From contig JAUNJJ010000012.1 of the NCBI GenBank assembly GCA_030533325.1, positions 1 through 50,880 of the forward strand: a stretch of DNA of 50,880 bases. The letters are read 5' to 3'. This document shows positions 15,703 through 25,844 of this stretch, one piece after another; within the stretch, counting starts at the first letter, position 1; the number at the start of each line of letters is the position of its first letter. The translations under genes and the position numbers were made by a program. This stretch comes from Oscillospiraceae bacterium. GTDB taxonomy: Bacteria > Bacillota > Clostridia > Oscillospirales > Ruminococcaceae. A model generated the notes under the pieces. The model was not told the origin of the DNA and did not search any database. It saw only the letters and a list, made by a program, of their open reading frames with translations.

Positions 15703-16744
15703 GTTGATAAAGTATACTACAAATGCAACCGTTGCCAGAACAAGAGCCATGCACGGGAAAAGACTTTCTGATGCAGATTACAGGGAACTTGCAGGAAAAA
15801 ACAGTGTTTCGGAAGTAGCGGAGTATCTGAAAAAGAATACACAGTATGCTTCGGCTCTTGCAAACATTAATACCGCGACAGTTCACCGAGGGCATCTTGA
15901 ATCGGTTATACGCAGATATTCATTTGACAGATACATTAATATGTGCGATTTTCAGCAGCTTGGAAAAGAACAGTTTTATAATTATCTCATCGTTTTATCT
16001 GAAATCCGTGAAATATTAAGTATTATCCTTCATATTAATGCAGACTCAAGTGATGAATATATATCGGCCATGCCGGCATATCTGATTGGTAAAACACAGA
16101 TCAATCTTATTGAACTTGCGAAAGCTGAAAGTATGAAGGATATTCTTTTAGTTGTTCGGCATACAGGATATTACAATGTTCTGAAAACTGTTCCTTCTGA
16201 TGAAAAAGGACATGTCGATTATCTTAGCTGTGAAATAAAATTAAGAACATTTTATTATCAGTGGCTTACTGATACTGTAAAAAAAGATTTTCCGAAGTCT
16301 GTTGCCAGTGAACTTCTTGATCTTATCAGGACTCAGATTGATCTGATCAATATAATAAATGCATATCGTATGAAGAAGCACTACGGACTTTCCAGCGATG
16401 AGATTGAAACCAGACTTCTTCCGTTTTATAAAAAACTAAGCAGGAAAGTAAGAGCTGAACTTTTTGAAAATGAAAGCAGCGAAGATTTCCTTAGTGCTTT
16501 TTCTAAAACTTATTACGGTAAGGATATTGATTTTGAACAAACCGGGGATTTTGAAATTCAGATAAGAAAGATTCAGAGCAGGATGGCACGGAAAGCACTT
16601 GCTTTTTCGCAAAGTGCAGCAGTAAGTATTTATTCACTTGTATTTTTAAATGATGTAGAAGTTAAAAATATTATTACGATTATTGAAGGTATAAGATACG
16701 GAAGAAGCAGTGACAGTATCCTGAGTATGATTATACCTACTTAA
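15695..16744 (+). CDS. ntpC: V-type ATP synthase subunit C
   Basis: A 349-residue subunit of the V-ATPase (V-type C, eukaryotic d) that links the central stalk to the membrane ring. The N-terminal NATVARTRAMHGKRL and the YLKKNTQYA region match the family, as does the all-helical composition. The frame opens with GTG at 15695, overlapping the upstream gene by 8 nt; a TTG at 15704 has the better ribosome site (AGGTGA, 5 nt away) and may be the true start, removing three residues. The order stalk-C-I-K-F-E-A-B-D supports the call. Confidence 0.88.
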   Translation: MSELIKYTTNATVARTRAMHGKRLSDADYRELAGKNSVSEVAEYLKKNTQYASALANINTATVHRGHLESVIRRYSFDRYINMCDFQQLGKEQFYNYLIVLSEIREILSIILHINADSSDEYISAMPAYLIGKTQINLIELAKAESMKDILLVVRHTGYYNVLKTVPSDEKGHVDYLSCEIKLRTFYYQWLTDTVKKDFPKSVASELLDLIRTQIDLINIINAYRMKKHYGLSSDEIETRLLPFYKKLSRKVRAELFENESSEDFLSAFSKTYYGKDIDFEQTGDFEIQIRKIQSRMARKALAFSQSAAVSIYSLVFLNDVEVKNIITIIEGIRYGRSSDSILSMIIPT

Positions 16745-16780
16745 AATCATAACATTAATAACTGGAAGAGGAGGGGTTAT

Positions 16781-18718
16781 ATGTCAATTGAAAAAATGCA
16801 GCTTGTAAATATTGCGGGTAAGCTGAAAAATCTTGATGCGGTTATTGAAAAATGTATCGACAGCAAATGTTTTCATATAGAATCTGCATCTGCGGTTTCT
16901 GATACGGACAATACGGGATTTTCACTTCTTCATGAGGAGAATCCGTACAGAGAAATACTTGAGAGATTAGTATCTGTGAACTTTGATGGTGAGATAGAGT
17001 TTCATGAAACTGACTTCGAAGATATTATTTCCGAACCTTTTGAGTCGCTTTCCGAGTATGTTTCTGAAATAAGTGAAAAAATGAAAGTTATTACTGAAGA
17101 GATGACTGAAACCAAAAACAGCATACTTCAGTATGAACAGATTATTGCTCAGCTGAAGCATCTTCACGGAATGGATATAGATATGGAAAAGCTTTTCAGC
17201 TGTAAACATATTCATGTCAGATTTGGTAAACTTCCCGTTGACAGTTACAGCAAGCTTGAATATTATGGTAATGATTCTTTTACGTTTGTGTATTACGATG
17301 TAGATAAGGATTATTACTGGGGAATGTATTTTGCTCCTATAGACTTACTGAAAAAAGCTGACAAGATTTTTTCCGATTTATATTTTGAAAGAATATGGCT
17401 TCCTGACTATGTAACAGGAAAACCTGAGAAAGAAACAGAAGATGTAAACCGGAAATATGCTGAAGCAAGAGAGAGAGCTGAAAAACTTGAAAAATGCAGA
17501 AAGAATCTTATCGAATCTGAAAAAGAAAGAATTAATAAGGTGTTCTGCAGACTGAGATATTCTCATGATTGTTTTGAGCTGCGTTCAAAAGTATCAGTAA
17601 TGAAAAATAATTTCATTATGGTAGGATTTGTTCCGGAAAAAGAATCAGAAGGATTTTCTGAATCAATCAGAAAGATATCCGGTGTTTCCGTTGATATCAG
17701 ACCTCCTGATTCCGATGTAAATCTTCAGATACCTGTCAGGCTGAAAAACAACAGATTTACAAATCCGTTTTCACTCTTCGTTGAGATGTACGGGCTGCCT
17801 TCGTATGATGGTTTTAATCCGACCACACTTGTTGCAGTAACTTATACTATACTCTTTGGTATTATGTTCGGCGATTTGGGACAAGGTCTTGTTATCTCAG
17901 TTCTGGGAAGTATTCTCTATAAAAAAACCGGAAACAAGCTTTGTGCTGTTATATCGCGAATAGGTCTTTCCAGTGCATTTTTCGGGTTGATTTTCGGATC
18001 CGTATTCGGATTTGAACATGCCCTGGATCCGTTGTACAGAGCTCTTGGTTTCGAAGAAAAGCCTTTTGAGGCAATGGAAAATGTCAATGTTGTTCTTGGT
18101 GCTGCAATAGCAATTGGTGTTGTGCTTATTCTGATATCAATAATCATTAACATTGTTACGACATTTAAGAAAAAAGAATATGATCAGGCGCTATTCGGAA
18201 ATAATGGTGTCGCGGGACTTGTATTCTATTCTTCGATTCTTTATGCAGCGGTTTCCCTTCTGATTTATCAGAAAAATGTTTTCACTCCGGTTTTTATCAT
18301 ATTTTTAATTGTTCTTCCTCTTGTAATCATGCTTTTCAGGGAACCACTTGGATGTATGGTAAGCGGCAGGAAGTTTAAATCAGAAGGAGTGGGAGACTTT
18401 ATTGCTTCAAATTTCTTTGAAGTGTTTGAGTTCCTTCTTGGATATGTAACAAACACACTTTCATTTGTCAGAATAGGTGGATTTGTTCTTTCACACGCAG
18501 CAATGATGTCAGTTGTAATGCTTCTGTCTGAAATGTTTCAGGGAGCATCACCTGTGATAGTTGTACTGGGAAATATATTTGTAATAGGTATGGAGGGTAT
18601 GCTTTCCGGTATACAGGTTCTGAGACTTGAGTTTTACGAAATATTCTCAAGATGCTACGACGGAGACGGGAAACCGTTTGAGCCTGTATCAGTTAAATAC
18701 AGCCCTGAATTAGATTAA
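16781..18718 (+). CDS. ntpI: V-type ATP synthase subunit I
   Basis: A 645-residue subunit homologous to eukaryotic V-ATPase subunit a. The N-terminal half (to about residue 330) is soluble and has a predicted coiled coil around residues 85-125 and 215-255. The C-terminal half has about seven membrane helices, starting at FNPTTLVAVTYTILFGIMFG, with conserved charged and polar positions in the later helices (for example FEFLLGYVTNTLSFVRIGGF, containing the essential Arg of ion half-channels). A strong GAGGAGG site precedes the ATG. It forms the stator ion channel facing the K ring. Confidence 0.93.
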   Translation: MSIEKMQLVNIAGKLKNLDAVIEKCIDSKCFHIESASAVSDTDNTGFSLLHEENPYREILERLVSVNFDGEIEFHETDFEDIISEPFESLSEYVSEISEKMKVITEEMTETKNSILQYEQIIAQLKHLHGMDIDMEKLFSCKHIHVRFGKLPVDSYSKLEYYGNDSFTFVYYDVDKDYYWGMYFAPIDLLKKADKIFSDLYFERIWLPDYVTGKPEKETEDVNRKYAEARERAEKLEKCRKNLIESEKERINKVFCRLRYSHDCFELRSKVSVMKNNFIMVGFVPEKESEGFSESIRKISGVSVDIRPPDSDVNLQIPVRLKNNRFTNPFSLFVEMYGLPSYDGFNPTTLVAVTYTILFGIMFGDLGQGLVISVLGSILYKKTGNKLCAVISRIGLSSAFFGLIFGSVFGFEHALDPLYRALGFEEKPFEAMENVNVVLGAAIAIGVVLILISIIINIVTTFKKKEYDQALFGNNGVAGLVFYSSILYAAVSLLIYQKNVFTPVFIIFLIVLPLVIMLFREPLGCMVSGRKFKSEGVGDFIASNFFEVFEFLLGYVTNTLSFVRIGGFVLSHAAMMSVVMLLSEMFQGASPVIVVLGNIFVIGMEGMLSGIQVLRLEFYEIFSRCYDGDGKPFEPVSVKYSPELD

Positions 18719-18740
18719 TACAGAAATGGAGAAAAATATC

Positions 18741-19178
18741 ATGAATTTTTTAGAAATTGCTTTAATGCCGCTTTTGGTTCTTTGCATCATCTCATTACCG
18801 TTTATTGCCCTTTTCAGCAGAAAAAAATCACCTAAGAAAGCCAAAAATGCAATAATTCTTAACCTTTGTTCATTTTTTGCAGTTATGGCTCTTGCAGTGA
18901 TTTTCCCGATTGGCGGATTAATCAGTGCTGAGACTGCCGAAGCTGCGGCACAGGCAGTAAACAGTAATGCAGGTCTTGCATATATCGCAGCTGCTCTTGC
19001 AGTCGGTCTTGGTTCTATCGGATGCGGTATTGCAGTTGCTTCAGGTGCGCCTGCAGCTATCGGTGCAGTAGCAGAAGAACCAAAGTCATTTGCCAAGTCA
19101 CTTATCTTTGTTGCTCTTGGTGAGGGTGTAGCACTTTACGGATTTATTATTGCATTTATGATTATCGGTAAGGTTTGA
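18741..19178 (+). CDS. ntpK: V-type ATP synthase subunit K (membrane ring proteolipid)
   Basis: About 145 residues, hydrophobic. The C-terminal hairpin is a clear proteolipid: AALAVGLGSIGCGIAV, a polar loop AAIGAVAEEPKSFA, then FVALGEGVALYGF, whose Glu is the ion-binding carboxylate. The N-terminal half (helix, RKKSPKKAKN loop, helix) shows no ion-binding acid, and its second helix resembles a signal peptide ending before AETAEAA. So there is either one site per four helices, or the first part is removed. I start at ATG 18741 because GGAG (18728-18731) serves it; ATG 18726 lacks a ribosome site. Confidence 0.88.
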   Translation: MNFLEIALMPLLVLCIISLPFIALFSRKKSPKKAKNAIILNLCSFFAVMALAVIFPIGGLISAETAEAAAQAVNSNAGLAYIAAALAVGLGSIGCGIAVASGAPAAIGAVAEEPKSFAKSLIFVALGEGVALYGFIIAFMIIGKV

Positions 19179-19184
19179 TATTAT

Positions 19185-19493
19185 ATGAAGTTTTTTCTTA
19201 TCAGTGATAATATTGATACACTTATGGGAATGAGACTCAGCGGGATAGAGGGTGTCGTTGTTCACGAGAAGCATGAGGTCAGAGATGCTCTGAATAAAGC
19301 TCTTCAGGACAGTGAAAATGCAGTTATACTTATTACTCAGAAGCTTATTGAAGAATCATCCGATCTTGTATACGATCTTAAACTCAACCGTAAATACCCT
19401 CTTATAGTTGAGATTCCTGACAGACATGGCTCATCTCATATTTCGACATCCATCGCACAATATGTTCGTGAAGCAATCGGCATCAGAATATAA
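19185..19493 (+). CDS. V-type ATP synthase subunit F
   Basis: A 102-residue subunit of the central rotor stalk (NtpG in Enterococcus naming). The start KFFLISDNIDTLMGMRLSGI and the later AVILITQKLIEE with PLIVEIPD match the Rossmann-like fold of bacterial and archaeal V/A-ATPase subunit F. It begins 6 nt after the K stop. A small hairpin follows in the gap before subunit E. Confidence 0.9.
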   Translation: MKFFLISDNIDTLMGMRLSGIEGVVVHEKHEVRDALNKALQDSENAVILITQKLIEESSDLVYDLKLNRKYPLIVEIPDRHGSSHISTSIAQYVREAIGIRI

Positions 19494-19495
19494 TG

Positions 19496-19516
19496 GCAGA
19501 TGGATGTCTGCTTTTT
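19496..19516 (+). terminator. Weak intra-operon hairpin between V-ATPase F and E
   Basis: GCAGA-TGGATG-TCTGC followed by five T. The short stem suggests at most partial termination, which could tune the output of the downstream E-A-B-D genes. Confidence 0.35.
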
Positions 19517-19542
19517 GAATACAATGGAAAGGGAGTAACTGT

Positions 19543-20118
19543 ATGAATGACAGTAATCTTAAAGAATTTATTGCGGCAGTAAATGCCGAAGTAGACAATA
19601 AAATAAAAAAAATAAGAAAACAGGCCGATAAAAGCAGAAAAGAAATTCTTGAGAAAACAGAAAATGAAGCACTTAACACTGCCTACAGTAAAATAAAAGC
19701 CTGTGTAGCTGAAGAAAAATACAAAAGCAAAATGGCTGTATCAAAGGCAGAACAGGAAGCAAGAATAAAGGTTCTTACGCACCGTGAGGAACTTGTTGAG
19801 AAGATTTTTTCTTCTGTAGACGAAAAATTAAAAGAATTTACTGAATCAGAAAAATATATTCAGTATCTTTCAGATCTTCTGAAAAATGAAACGACAGACC
19901 GTAACAGTGTCGTGTATTTAAGGGAAGAAGATTTAAAATATGAATCTGAACTTAGAAAAATAACAGGTAATGACTGTTCTTTTGAAGCTGATAAAAGCAT
20001 AGTTTACGGTGGACTTTCCGTATATGACAGGACAACATCGGTGCTTAATAATAAAACCATTGATAATATGCTTGAAGAACAAAAAGAAAACTTTGGTTCG
20101 AATTACCGGCTTGCTTAA
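19543..20118 (+). CDS. ntpE: V-type ATP synthase subunit E
   Basis: A 191-residue peripheral stalk subunit. The N-terminal half is a long Lys/Glu/Ala-rich coiled coil; the C-terminal globular part includes EEDLKYESELRK and VYGGLSVYDRTTSVLNNKTIDNML, where the YGGL and the final D-N-T-hydrophobic pattern are typical of subunit E. It would pair with the small stalk protein encoded at 15388 and hold the A3B3 head. A GGGAG site lies before the ATG. Confidence 0.88.
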   Translation: MNDSNLKEFIAAVNAEVDNKIKKIRKQADKSRKEILEKTENEALNTAYSKIKACVAEEKYKSKMAVSKAEQEARIKVLTHREELVEKIFSSVDEKLKEFTESEKYIQYLSDLLKNETTDRNSVVYLREEDLKYESELRKITGNDCSFEADKSIVYGGLSVYDRTTSVLNNKTIDNMLEEQKENFGSNYRLA

Positions 20119-20141
20119 AATAATGTTATCGGGGGTGCAGT

Positions 20142-21920
20142 ATGCAGAACGTTGTATTTTCTATCAACGGACCGGTTGTTAAGGTTAAGGATACAAGAGA
20201 TTTTTCAATGCTTGAAATGGTGTATGTTGGAAACAAGAAACTTATAGGTGAAGTTATAGGTATAACCAGCGAATATACTACCATACAGGTATATGAAACA
20301 ACAACCGGATTAAAGGTCGGAGAACCGGTATATCAGACCGGAGCACCAATGTGTGCAACTCTCGGACCGGGTATTATTTCAAATATTTTTGACGGAATTG
20401 AAAGACCGCTGAAAAAAATTGAAGAAGTTTCAGGCAGTGCATTTATTGCTGAAGGTGCTAACGTTGAATCACTCGACACGGAAAAGGAATATGAAACCGT
20501 AATAACAGTATCTGAAGGGGAATACCTTAAAGGTGGTCAGGTATATGCTGAGTGCCAGGAGACACCAGTAATAAAGCATTACTGTATGCTTTCTCCTCTC
20601 CTTGAAGGTGAAGTTATCTCAGTAAATAAAGACGGACTCTATAAAATCAACGATACAGTATGTGTTATCAGAGATAAAAAGGGAAATGAAGTTCCCCTTA
20701 CTCTGTGCCAGAAGTGGCCAATCAGACAGCCAAGACCGGTTGCAGAAAGAAAACTTATTTCAAAACCGCTTATAACAGGGCAGAGGGTAATTGATACTAT
20801 TCTTCCGATTGCCAAAGGTGGTACAGCAGCTATTCCTGGCGGATTCGGAACAGGTAAAACTATGACACAGCATCAGCTGGCAAAGTGGTGTGATGCTGAT
20901 ATAATTGTCTACATCGGCTGCGGAGAACGAGGAAATGAAATGACTCAGGTTCTGGAAGAATTTTCAGAACTGATTGACCCCAAAACAAACAGACCGCTTA
21001 CAGACAGAACGGTTCTTATTGCGAATACATCAAATATGCCTGTTGCAGCCAGAGAAGCTTCTATTTATACAGGTATTACACTTGCGGAATATTATCGTGA
21101 TATGGGTTATCATATTGCGATTATGGCCGATTCAACATCACGATGGGCGGAAGCACTGAGGGAAATATCCGGTCGTCTTGAAGAGATGCCGGCTGAAGAA
21201 GGATTTCCGGCATATCTTCCTTCACGACTTTCTGAATTCTACGAACGTGCCGGATATATGGAAACTCTTTCAGGCAGGGAAGGGTCAGTTACGGTAATCG
21301 GAGCTGTTTCACCGCAGGGTTCAGACTTCTCCGAACCTGTTACTCAGAACACAAAACGATTTGTACGCTGCTTCTGGACTCTTGACAAATCTCTTGCATA
21401 TGCAAGACATTATCCTGCTATAAACTGGACAACAAGTTACAGTGAGTATGTAGATGATCTTTCTGATTTTTACAGAAAAAATGCCGGTGGGGACTTTATG
21501 GAATGTCGTCAGGAGATTTCCAATATTCTTGTTGAAGAGAACAAACTTATGGAAATAGTAAAGTTAATCGGTTCCGATGTTCTTCCTGATGATCAGAAGC
21601 TTATTATCGAAATTGCACGTGTTGTTCGTGTTGGATTTCTTCAGCAAAATGCTTATCACAAAGATGATACCTTCGTTCCGCTTACCAAGCAGCTTCTGAT
21701 GATGAAAACTATTCTCCATCTTTATTCTGAATCTAAGAGAATTATATCTGAAGGAAAGCCGGTAAGCCTTATAGTGAAATCAGGAATAATGGAAAAAGTA
21801 ATAAAAATGAAATACGATATTCCAAATAATAAACCTGAACTTTTTGATAACTATATCAGAGAAATAACTGAGGTTCTTGATAATTTAAAGGAAGATGACG
21901 AATGGAGGGCTGCTGAATGA
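20142..21920 (+). CDS. ntpA: V-type ATP synthase catalytic subunit A
   Basis: A 592-residue catalytic subunit. Walker A is GGFGTGKT (233-240), the catalytic Glu lies in GCGERGNEM and the Walker B region is [16 protein letters not shown]. The extra non-homologous region near residues 110-190, absent from F-type beta subunits, is present. It hydrolyses or makes ATP, coupled to ion movement through I and K. A GGGGGTG ribosome site is 6 nt from the ATG. The gene overlaps subunit B by four bases (ATGA). Confidence 0.97.
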   Translation: MQNVVFSINGPVVKVKDTRDFSMLEMVYVGNKKLIGEVIGITSEYTTIQVYETTTGLKVGEPVYQTGAPMCATLGPGIISNIFDGIERPLKKIEEVSGSAFIAEGANVESLDTEKEYETVITVSEGEYLKGGQVYAECQETPVIKHYCMLSPLLEGEVISVNKDGLYKINDTVCVIRDKKGNEVPLTLCQKWPIRQPRPVAERKLISKPLITGQRVIDTILPIAKGGTAAIPGGFGTGKTMTQHQLAKWCDADIIVYIGCGERGNEMTQVLEEFSELIDPKTNRPLTDRTVLIANTSNMPVAAREASIYTGITLAEYYRDMGYHIAIMADSTSRWAEALREISGRLEEMPAEEGFPAYLPSRLSEFYERAGYMETLSGREGSVTVIGAVSPQGSDFSEPVTQNTKRFVRCFWTLDKSLAYARHYPAINWTTSYSEYVDDLSDFYRKNAGGDFMECRQEISNILVEENKLMEIVKLIGSDVLPDDQKLIIEIARVVRVGFLQQNAYHKDDTFVPLTKQLLMMKTILHLYSESKRIISEGKPVSLIVKSGIMEKVIKMKYDIPNNKPELFDNYIREITEVLDNLKEDDEWRAAE

Positions 21921-23314
21921 GTATACAGTATATAGGACTTAATCAGGTCACTGGTCCGCTTATTGCACTTGAAAATGTCAAAGGTGTCGGGTTTGAAGAA
22001 GTTGCGTCGATAAAACTCGATGACGGTACTGAACGTATCGGGCGAGTAGTTCAGATGGACGGAGACAAAGTTATTCTTCAGGTGTTCGAAGGAACAAAGG
22101 GACTTTCTCTCACTAATACAAGAACATCATTTGCAGGTAAACCGCTTGAAATTCCACTGTCAAAGGATATACTTGGACGTATATTCAACGGGGCAGGAAA
22201 GCCAATTGACAATCTTGGGTATATTTATCCGGAAAAATATGCGGATATTAACGGAAAACCTCTTAATCCTGTTTCAAGAACTTATCCCCGAAACTACATC
22301 AGAACCGGTATCTCATCTATTGACTGTCTTATGACACTTATCAGAGGACAGAAACTTCCTATCTTTTCAGGTTCCGGTCTTTCCCACAATAAACTTGCTG
22401 TTCAGCTTGTAAGACAGGCTCAGATTGCAGATGAAAGCGGTCAGGAATTTGCTGTTGTTTTCGGTGCAATGGGTGTAAAAAATGACGTTGCTGATTATTT
22501 TAAAAAGAGTTTTGAGGAAAGCGGCGTTCTTCAGAACGTTGTAATGTTTATGAACCTGGCAAATGACCCGATAATCGAGAGAATTCTTACTCCGAGATGT
22601 GCTCTCACAGCTGCAGAATATCTTGCATATGAAAAGAATATGCACATACTTGTTATTCTTACAGATATGACTTCATATGCTGAAGCACTTCGTGAATTCA
22701 GTTCATCAAAGGGAGAGATACCGGGAAGAAAAGGATATCCGGGATATCTTTATTCAGACCTTGCCTCACTTTATGAGAGGGCTGGTATAGTAAACGGTTC
22801 AACAGGAAGTGTTACACAGATTCCTATTCTTACTATGCCGAATGATGATATTACTCATCCGGTTCCTGATCTTACAGGCTATATAACAGAGGGCCAGATA
22901 GTTCTTGACAGAAACCTGGATCAGACCGGTATCTATCCTGCTATTTCTGTCCTTCCGTCACTTTCCCGACTTATGAAGGACGGTATAGGAGAGGGTTACA
23001 CACGTTCTGATCACAGTGCTGTTGCAAATCAGCTTTTTGCCTGCTATGCAAAAGTACAGGAAGCACGATCACTTGCTGCGGTTATTGGTGAGGAGGAGCT
23101 TTCTGATACTGACAGGCAGTACATGGCATTTGGCATTCAGTTTGAAAAGCATTTTATTAATCAGGGATTTGATGAGAACAGAACCATTGACCAGACTCTT
23201 GATCTTGGCTGGGCACTGTTATCTCTTCTTCCTAAATCAGAACTTGATCGTGTTGATGAGAAATTACTTGACGAAAAATATGTGGAAGATGCTGCACAAA
23301 GATTTCTTGATTAA
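21917..23314 (+). CDS. ntpB: V-type ATP synthase subunit B
   Basis: A 465-residue non-catalytic nucleotide-site subunit. Recognised by [34 protein letters not shown], in which the P-loop is degenerate (SGSGLSHN), by [15 protein letters not shown], and by [21 protein letters not shown]. The length is normal. It starts inside the stop of subunit A (ATGA overlap) with GGAGGG upstream, which supports equal synthesis of A and B. Confidence 0.97.
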   Translation: MSIQYIGLNQVTGPLIALENVKGVGFEEVASIKLDDGTERIGRVVQMDGDKVILQVFEGTKGLSLTNTRTSFAGKPLEIPLSKDILGRIFNGAGKPIDNLGYIYPEKYADINGKPLNPVSRTYPRNYIRTGISSIDCLMTLIRGQKLPIFSGSGLSHNKLAVQLVRQAQIADESGQEFAVVFGAMGVKNDVADYFKKSFEESGVLQNVVMFMNLANDPIIERILTPRCALTAAEYLAYEKNMHILVILTDMTSYAEALREFSSSKGEIPGRKGYPGYLYSDLASLYERAGIVNGSTGSVTQIPILTMPNDDITHPVPDLTGYITEGQIVLDRNLDQTGIYPAISVLPSLSRLMKDGIGEGYTRSDHSAVANQLFACYAKVQEARSLAAVIGEEELSDTDRQYMAFGIQFEKHFINQGFDENRTIDQTLDLGWALLSLLPKSELDRVDEKLLDEKYVEDAAQRFLD

Positions 23315-23326
23315 GGAGATGATTGA

Positions 23327-23953
23327 GTGACAGAACAGATTTTCCCTACCAAAGGAAACCTTATAAAAGCGCGCAAGGATCTTGCGTTGTCCAGACTCGG
23401 ATATGAACTCATGGACAGAAAAAGAAATATTCTGATAAGGGAACTGATGCAGCTTGTTGATTCGGCAAATGAAATCAGATTAAGCATAGAAAAAACATAT
23501 GAAGATGCATATCGTGCTCTTCAGGAAGCCAATGTTCAGCTTGGTGTCGTAGAGATATTTGCCAAAGCTGTTCCGGTTGAGACTTCCTTATCAGTAGGTT
23601 ACAGGAGTGTTATGGGTGTTGATATTCCTGCAGTCACGATAAATCCGTCAGTTCCGGTTGCACCGTTTGGATTTTATGATACGGATTCCAGTATTGATGA
23701 GGCATATATTCTCTTTGCAAGAGTAAAGGAAATGACAGCAAAGCTTGCCGAAGTGGAAAACGGAATTTACAGACTTGCAGTTGCAATAAAGAAAACACAG
23801 AAGAGAGCCAATGCTCTTAAAAATATTCTTATTCCGAAATTTATGAATATTTCAAAGTATATCAGTGACAGCCTTGAAGAGAAGGAAAGAGAAGAGTTTT
23901 CAAGGCTTAAAGTTATAAAAACCCAGAAATCAAGAAAAACGGAGAATCATTGA
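23327..23953 (+). CDS. ntpD: V-type ATP synthase subunit D
   Basis: A 208-residue central rotor shaft subunit, mostly two long helices. The N-terminal FPTKGNLIKARKDLALSRLGYELMDRKRNIL is the family signature, and the C-terminal helix RANALKNILIPKF also matches. The start is GTG at 23327 with AAGGAG 8 nt upstream. It ends the ATPase genes, and its TGA overlaps the ATG of the ABC-F gene by one base. Confidence 0.95.
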   Translation: MTEQIFPTKGNLIKARKDLALSRLGYELMDRKRNILIRELMQLVDSANEIRLSIEKTYEDAYRALQEANVQLGVVEIFAKAVPVETSLSVGYRSVMGVDIPAVTINPSVPVAPFGFYDTDSSIDEAYILFARVKEMTAKLAEVENGIYRLAVAIKKTQKRANALKNILIPKFMNISKYISDSLEEKEREEFSRLKVIKTQKSRKTENH

Positions 23954-25743
23954 TGTTATTATCAGCAGAAAATATATCAAAAAACTATGGTATGAAGCAG
24001 CTGCTTGACGGAGTTTCAGTTTATCTGAACGAAGGAGACAGAATAGGAATTATAGGAATAAACGGAACAGGCAAGAGCACACTTCTGAGAATTCTTGCCG
24101 GAACAGTTCATCCCGACAGCGGAAATATCTCTTCAAAACCTAATCTTCAGATTTCATATCTCCCTCAGGATCCTGAAATGAACGGAGAATTTACTGTTAT
24201 AGAACAGGTGCTTGCAGATATGCCTTCAGAATACCGTGAGGTTCATGACTATGAAGCCAGATCAATGCTGAACAAACTTGGAATTACAGATTTTTCAGCA
24301 AAAATAAGTACACTTTCAGGCGGACAGCGCAAGAGGGTAGCGCTTGCGTCCGCTCTTATTCATCCGGCTGATGTGCTTATTCTTGACGAGCCAACGAACC
24401 ATCTTGACAGTGAGATGGTAACATGGCTTGAAAACCGGCTTAATAAGTTTTCAGGTGGCATTGTGATGATAACCCATGACAGATATTTTCTTGAAAGGGT
24501 AGTTACAAGGATTACGGAACTTTCCAGAGGAAAGCTTTATACATATGAGGCAAACTTCTCAAAGTATCTTGAACTTAAGTCCCAGAGAGAAGAAATGTCG
24601 GAAGCAAGCGAGAGAAAACGTCAGTCAGTTCTCAGACGTGAATATCAGTGGATAATGCGTGCTGCCAGAGCCAGAGGAACCAAGAGTAAGGACAGAATAG
24701 AACGATATCATGCTCTTAAGGAACAGAGTGCACCTGAATATGATGACACTGTAAAGATATCTGCTCTTTCAAGCAGACTCGGAAAGAAAACAATTGAACT
24801 GAGAAATATATCAAAGAGTTATAATTCGCGTAAGGTAATTGACGATTTTTCATATATTGTTCTCAGAAATGACCGTATAGGAATAATTGGTCATAACGGT
24901 GCCGGAAAATCAACTCTTCTGAATATGATTGCCGGAAGGATAAAACCGGACAGCGGAGAAGTTGAAACCGGTGAAACAGTCAAAACAGGATATTTTACCC
25001 AGACATCATCTGAACTTGATCCGGATAAAAAAGTTTTTGACTTTATCCATGATATATCAGATTCTGTAAAAACTTCGGAAGGAACATTTTCCGCCTCCCA
25101 GATGCTTGAACGTTTTCTGTTTTATCCCGATCTTCAGCAGAGCCTTATCGGAAGACTAAGCGGTGGTGAAAAACGGAGACTTTATCTTCTGAGCATTCTT
25201 ATGGAGGCACCGAATGTTCTGCTTCTTGATGAGCCTACAAATGATCTTGATATAGAAACACTGAGAATTCTTGAAGATTATATAGAAGAATTTCCTGGAG
25301 CTGTTATATCTGTTTCGCATGACAGATATTATCTTGATAAAACAGCAGAGTCAATATTTGAAGTTGAAGATAACGGACATGTTTCATGCTATACAGGTAA
25401 TTACAGCGACTATGCAGAAAAGGCCGCCGAAAAGAAGAAAACTGAAAAGGAATCAGTTCATACAGTAAACCCACAGACAGGAAATGTAAAAAAACAGCAT
25501 GCTCTGAAGTTTTCGTTCAAAGAACAGAGAGAGTATGAAACAATAGATGCAGACATAGAAAATCTTGAAAATCAGATAGCTGAATGTGAAAAGGAAATGG
25601 CTTTGCAGACAAGCGATTATGTTAAACTGCAGGAACTTATGGACAAAAAAGCTAAACTTGAAGAAGAACTTGAAAACAAGACTGAAAGATGGATTTATCT
25701 TAACGATCTGGCTGACAGAATCAATGCTGAAAAGAACAAATGA
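23953..25743 (+). CDS. ABC-F family ATPase, Uup-like
   Basis: A 596-residue cytosolic protein with two ABC domains and no membrane segments. Walker A motifs are GINGTGKST and GHNGAGKST; signature motifs are LSGGQRKRVALA and LSGGEKRRLYLL; Walker B motifs are LILDEPTNHLD and LLLDEPTNDLD. The interdomain linker is long and basic. The C-terminal 75 residues form a coiled coil like the Uup C-terminal domain. ABC-F proteins act on ribosomes or, for Uup, on branched DNA and ribosomes. The start ATG 23953 (GGAG upstream) makes a TGATG overlap with V-ATPase subunit D, so it is translationally coupled. No sign of an antibiotic-resistance subtype. Confidence 0.93.
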   Translation: MLLSAENISKNYGMKQLLDGVSVYLNEGDRIGIIGINGTGKSTLLRILAGTVHPDSGNISSKPNLQISYLPQDPEMNGEFTVIEQVLADMPSEYREVHDYEARSMLNKLGITDFSAKISTLSGGQRKRVALASALIHPADVLILDEPTNHLDSEMVTWLENRLNKFSGGIVMITHDRYFLERVVTRITELSRGKLYTYEANFSKYLELKSQREEMSEASERKRQSVLRREYQWIMRAARARGTKSKDRIERYHALKEQSAPEYDDTVKISALSSRLGKKTIELRNISKSYNSRKVIDDFSYIVLRNDRIGIIGHNGAGKSTLLNMIAGRIKPDSGEVETGETVKTGYFTQTSSELDPDKKVFDFIHDISDSVKTSEGTFSASQMLERFLFYPDLQQSLIGRLSGGEKRRLYLLSILMEAPNVLLLDEPTNDLDIETLRILEDYIEEFPGAVISVSHDRYYLDKTAESIFEVEDNGHVSCYTGNYSDYAEKAAEKKKTEKESVHTVNPQTGNVKKQHALKFSFKEQREYETIDADIENLENQIAECEKEMALQTSDYVKLQELMDKKAKLEEELENKTERWIYLNDLADRINAEKNK

Positions 25744-25749
25744 TTTATT

Positions 25750-25772
25750 ATCCTTCGGATTTACCGGAGGAT
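25750..25772 (+). terminator. Terminator of the V-ATPase/ABC-F operon
   Basis: ATCCTTCGG / CCGGAGGAT (one T-G pair) around ATTTA, followed by ATTTT. The short T-run makes it moderate in strength. Confidence 0.6.
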
Positions 25773-25785
25773 ATTTTCATAAAGC

Positions 25786-25815
25786 TTGACACTGTTCAGA
25801 TTTTTATGCTAAACT
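25786..25815 (+). promoter_or_regulatory. Promoter of the BaiN-like flavoprotein gene
   Basis: -35 TTGACA (25786-25791), 18-nt spacer, -10 TAAACT (25810-25815), 29 nt before the ATG. Confidence 0.6.
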
Positions 25816-25844
25816 GTAATTGAAATATATGTAACAGGAGAAAA

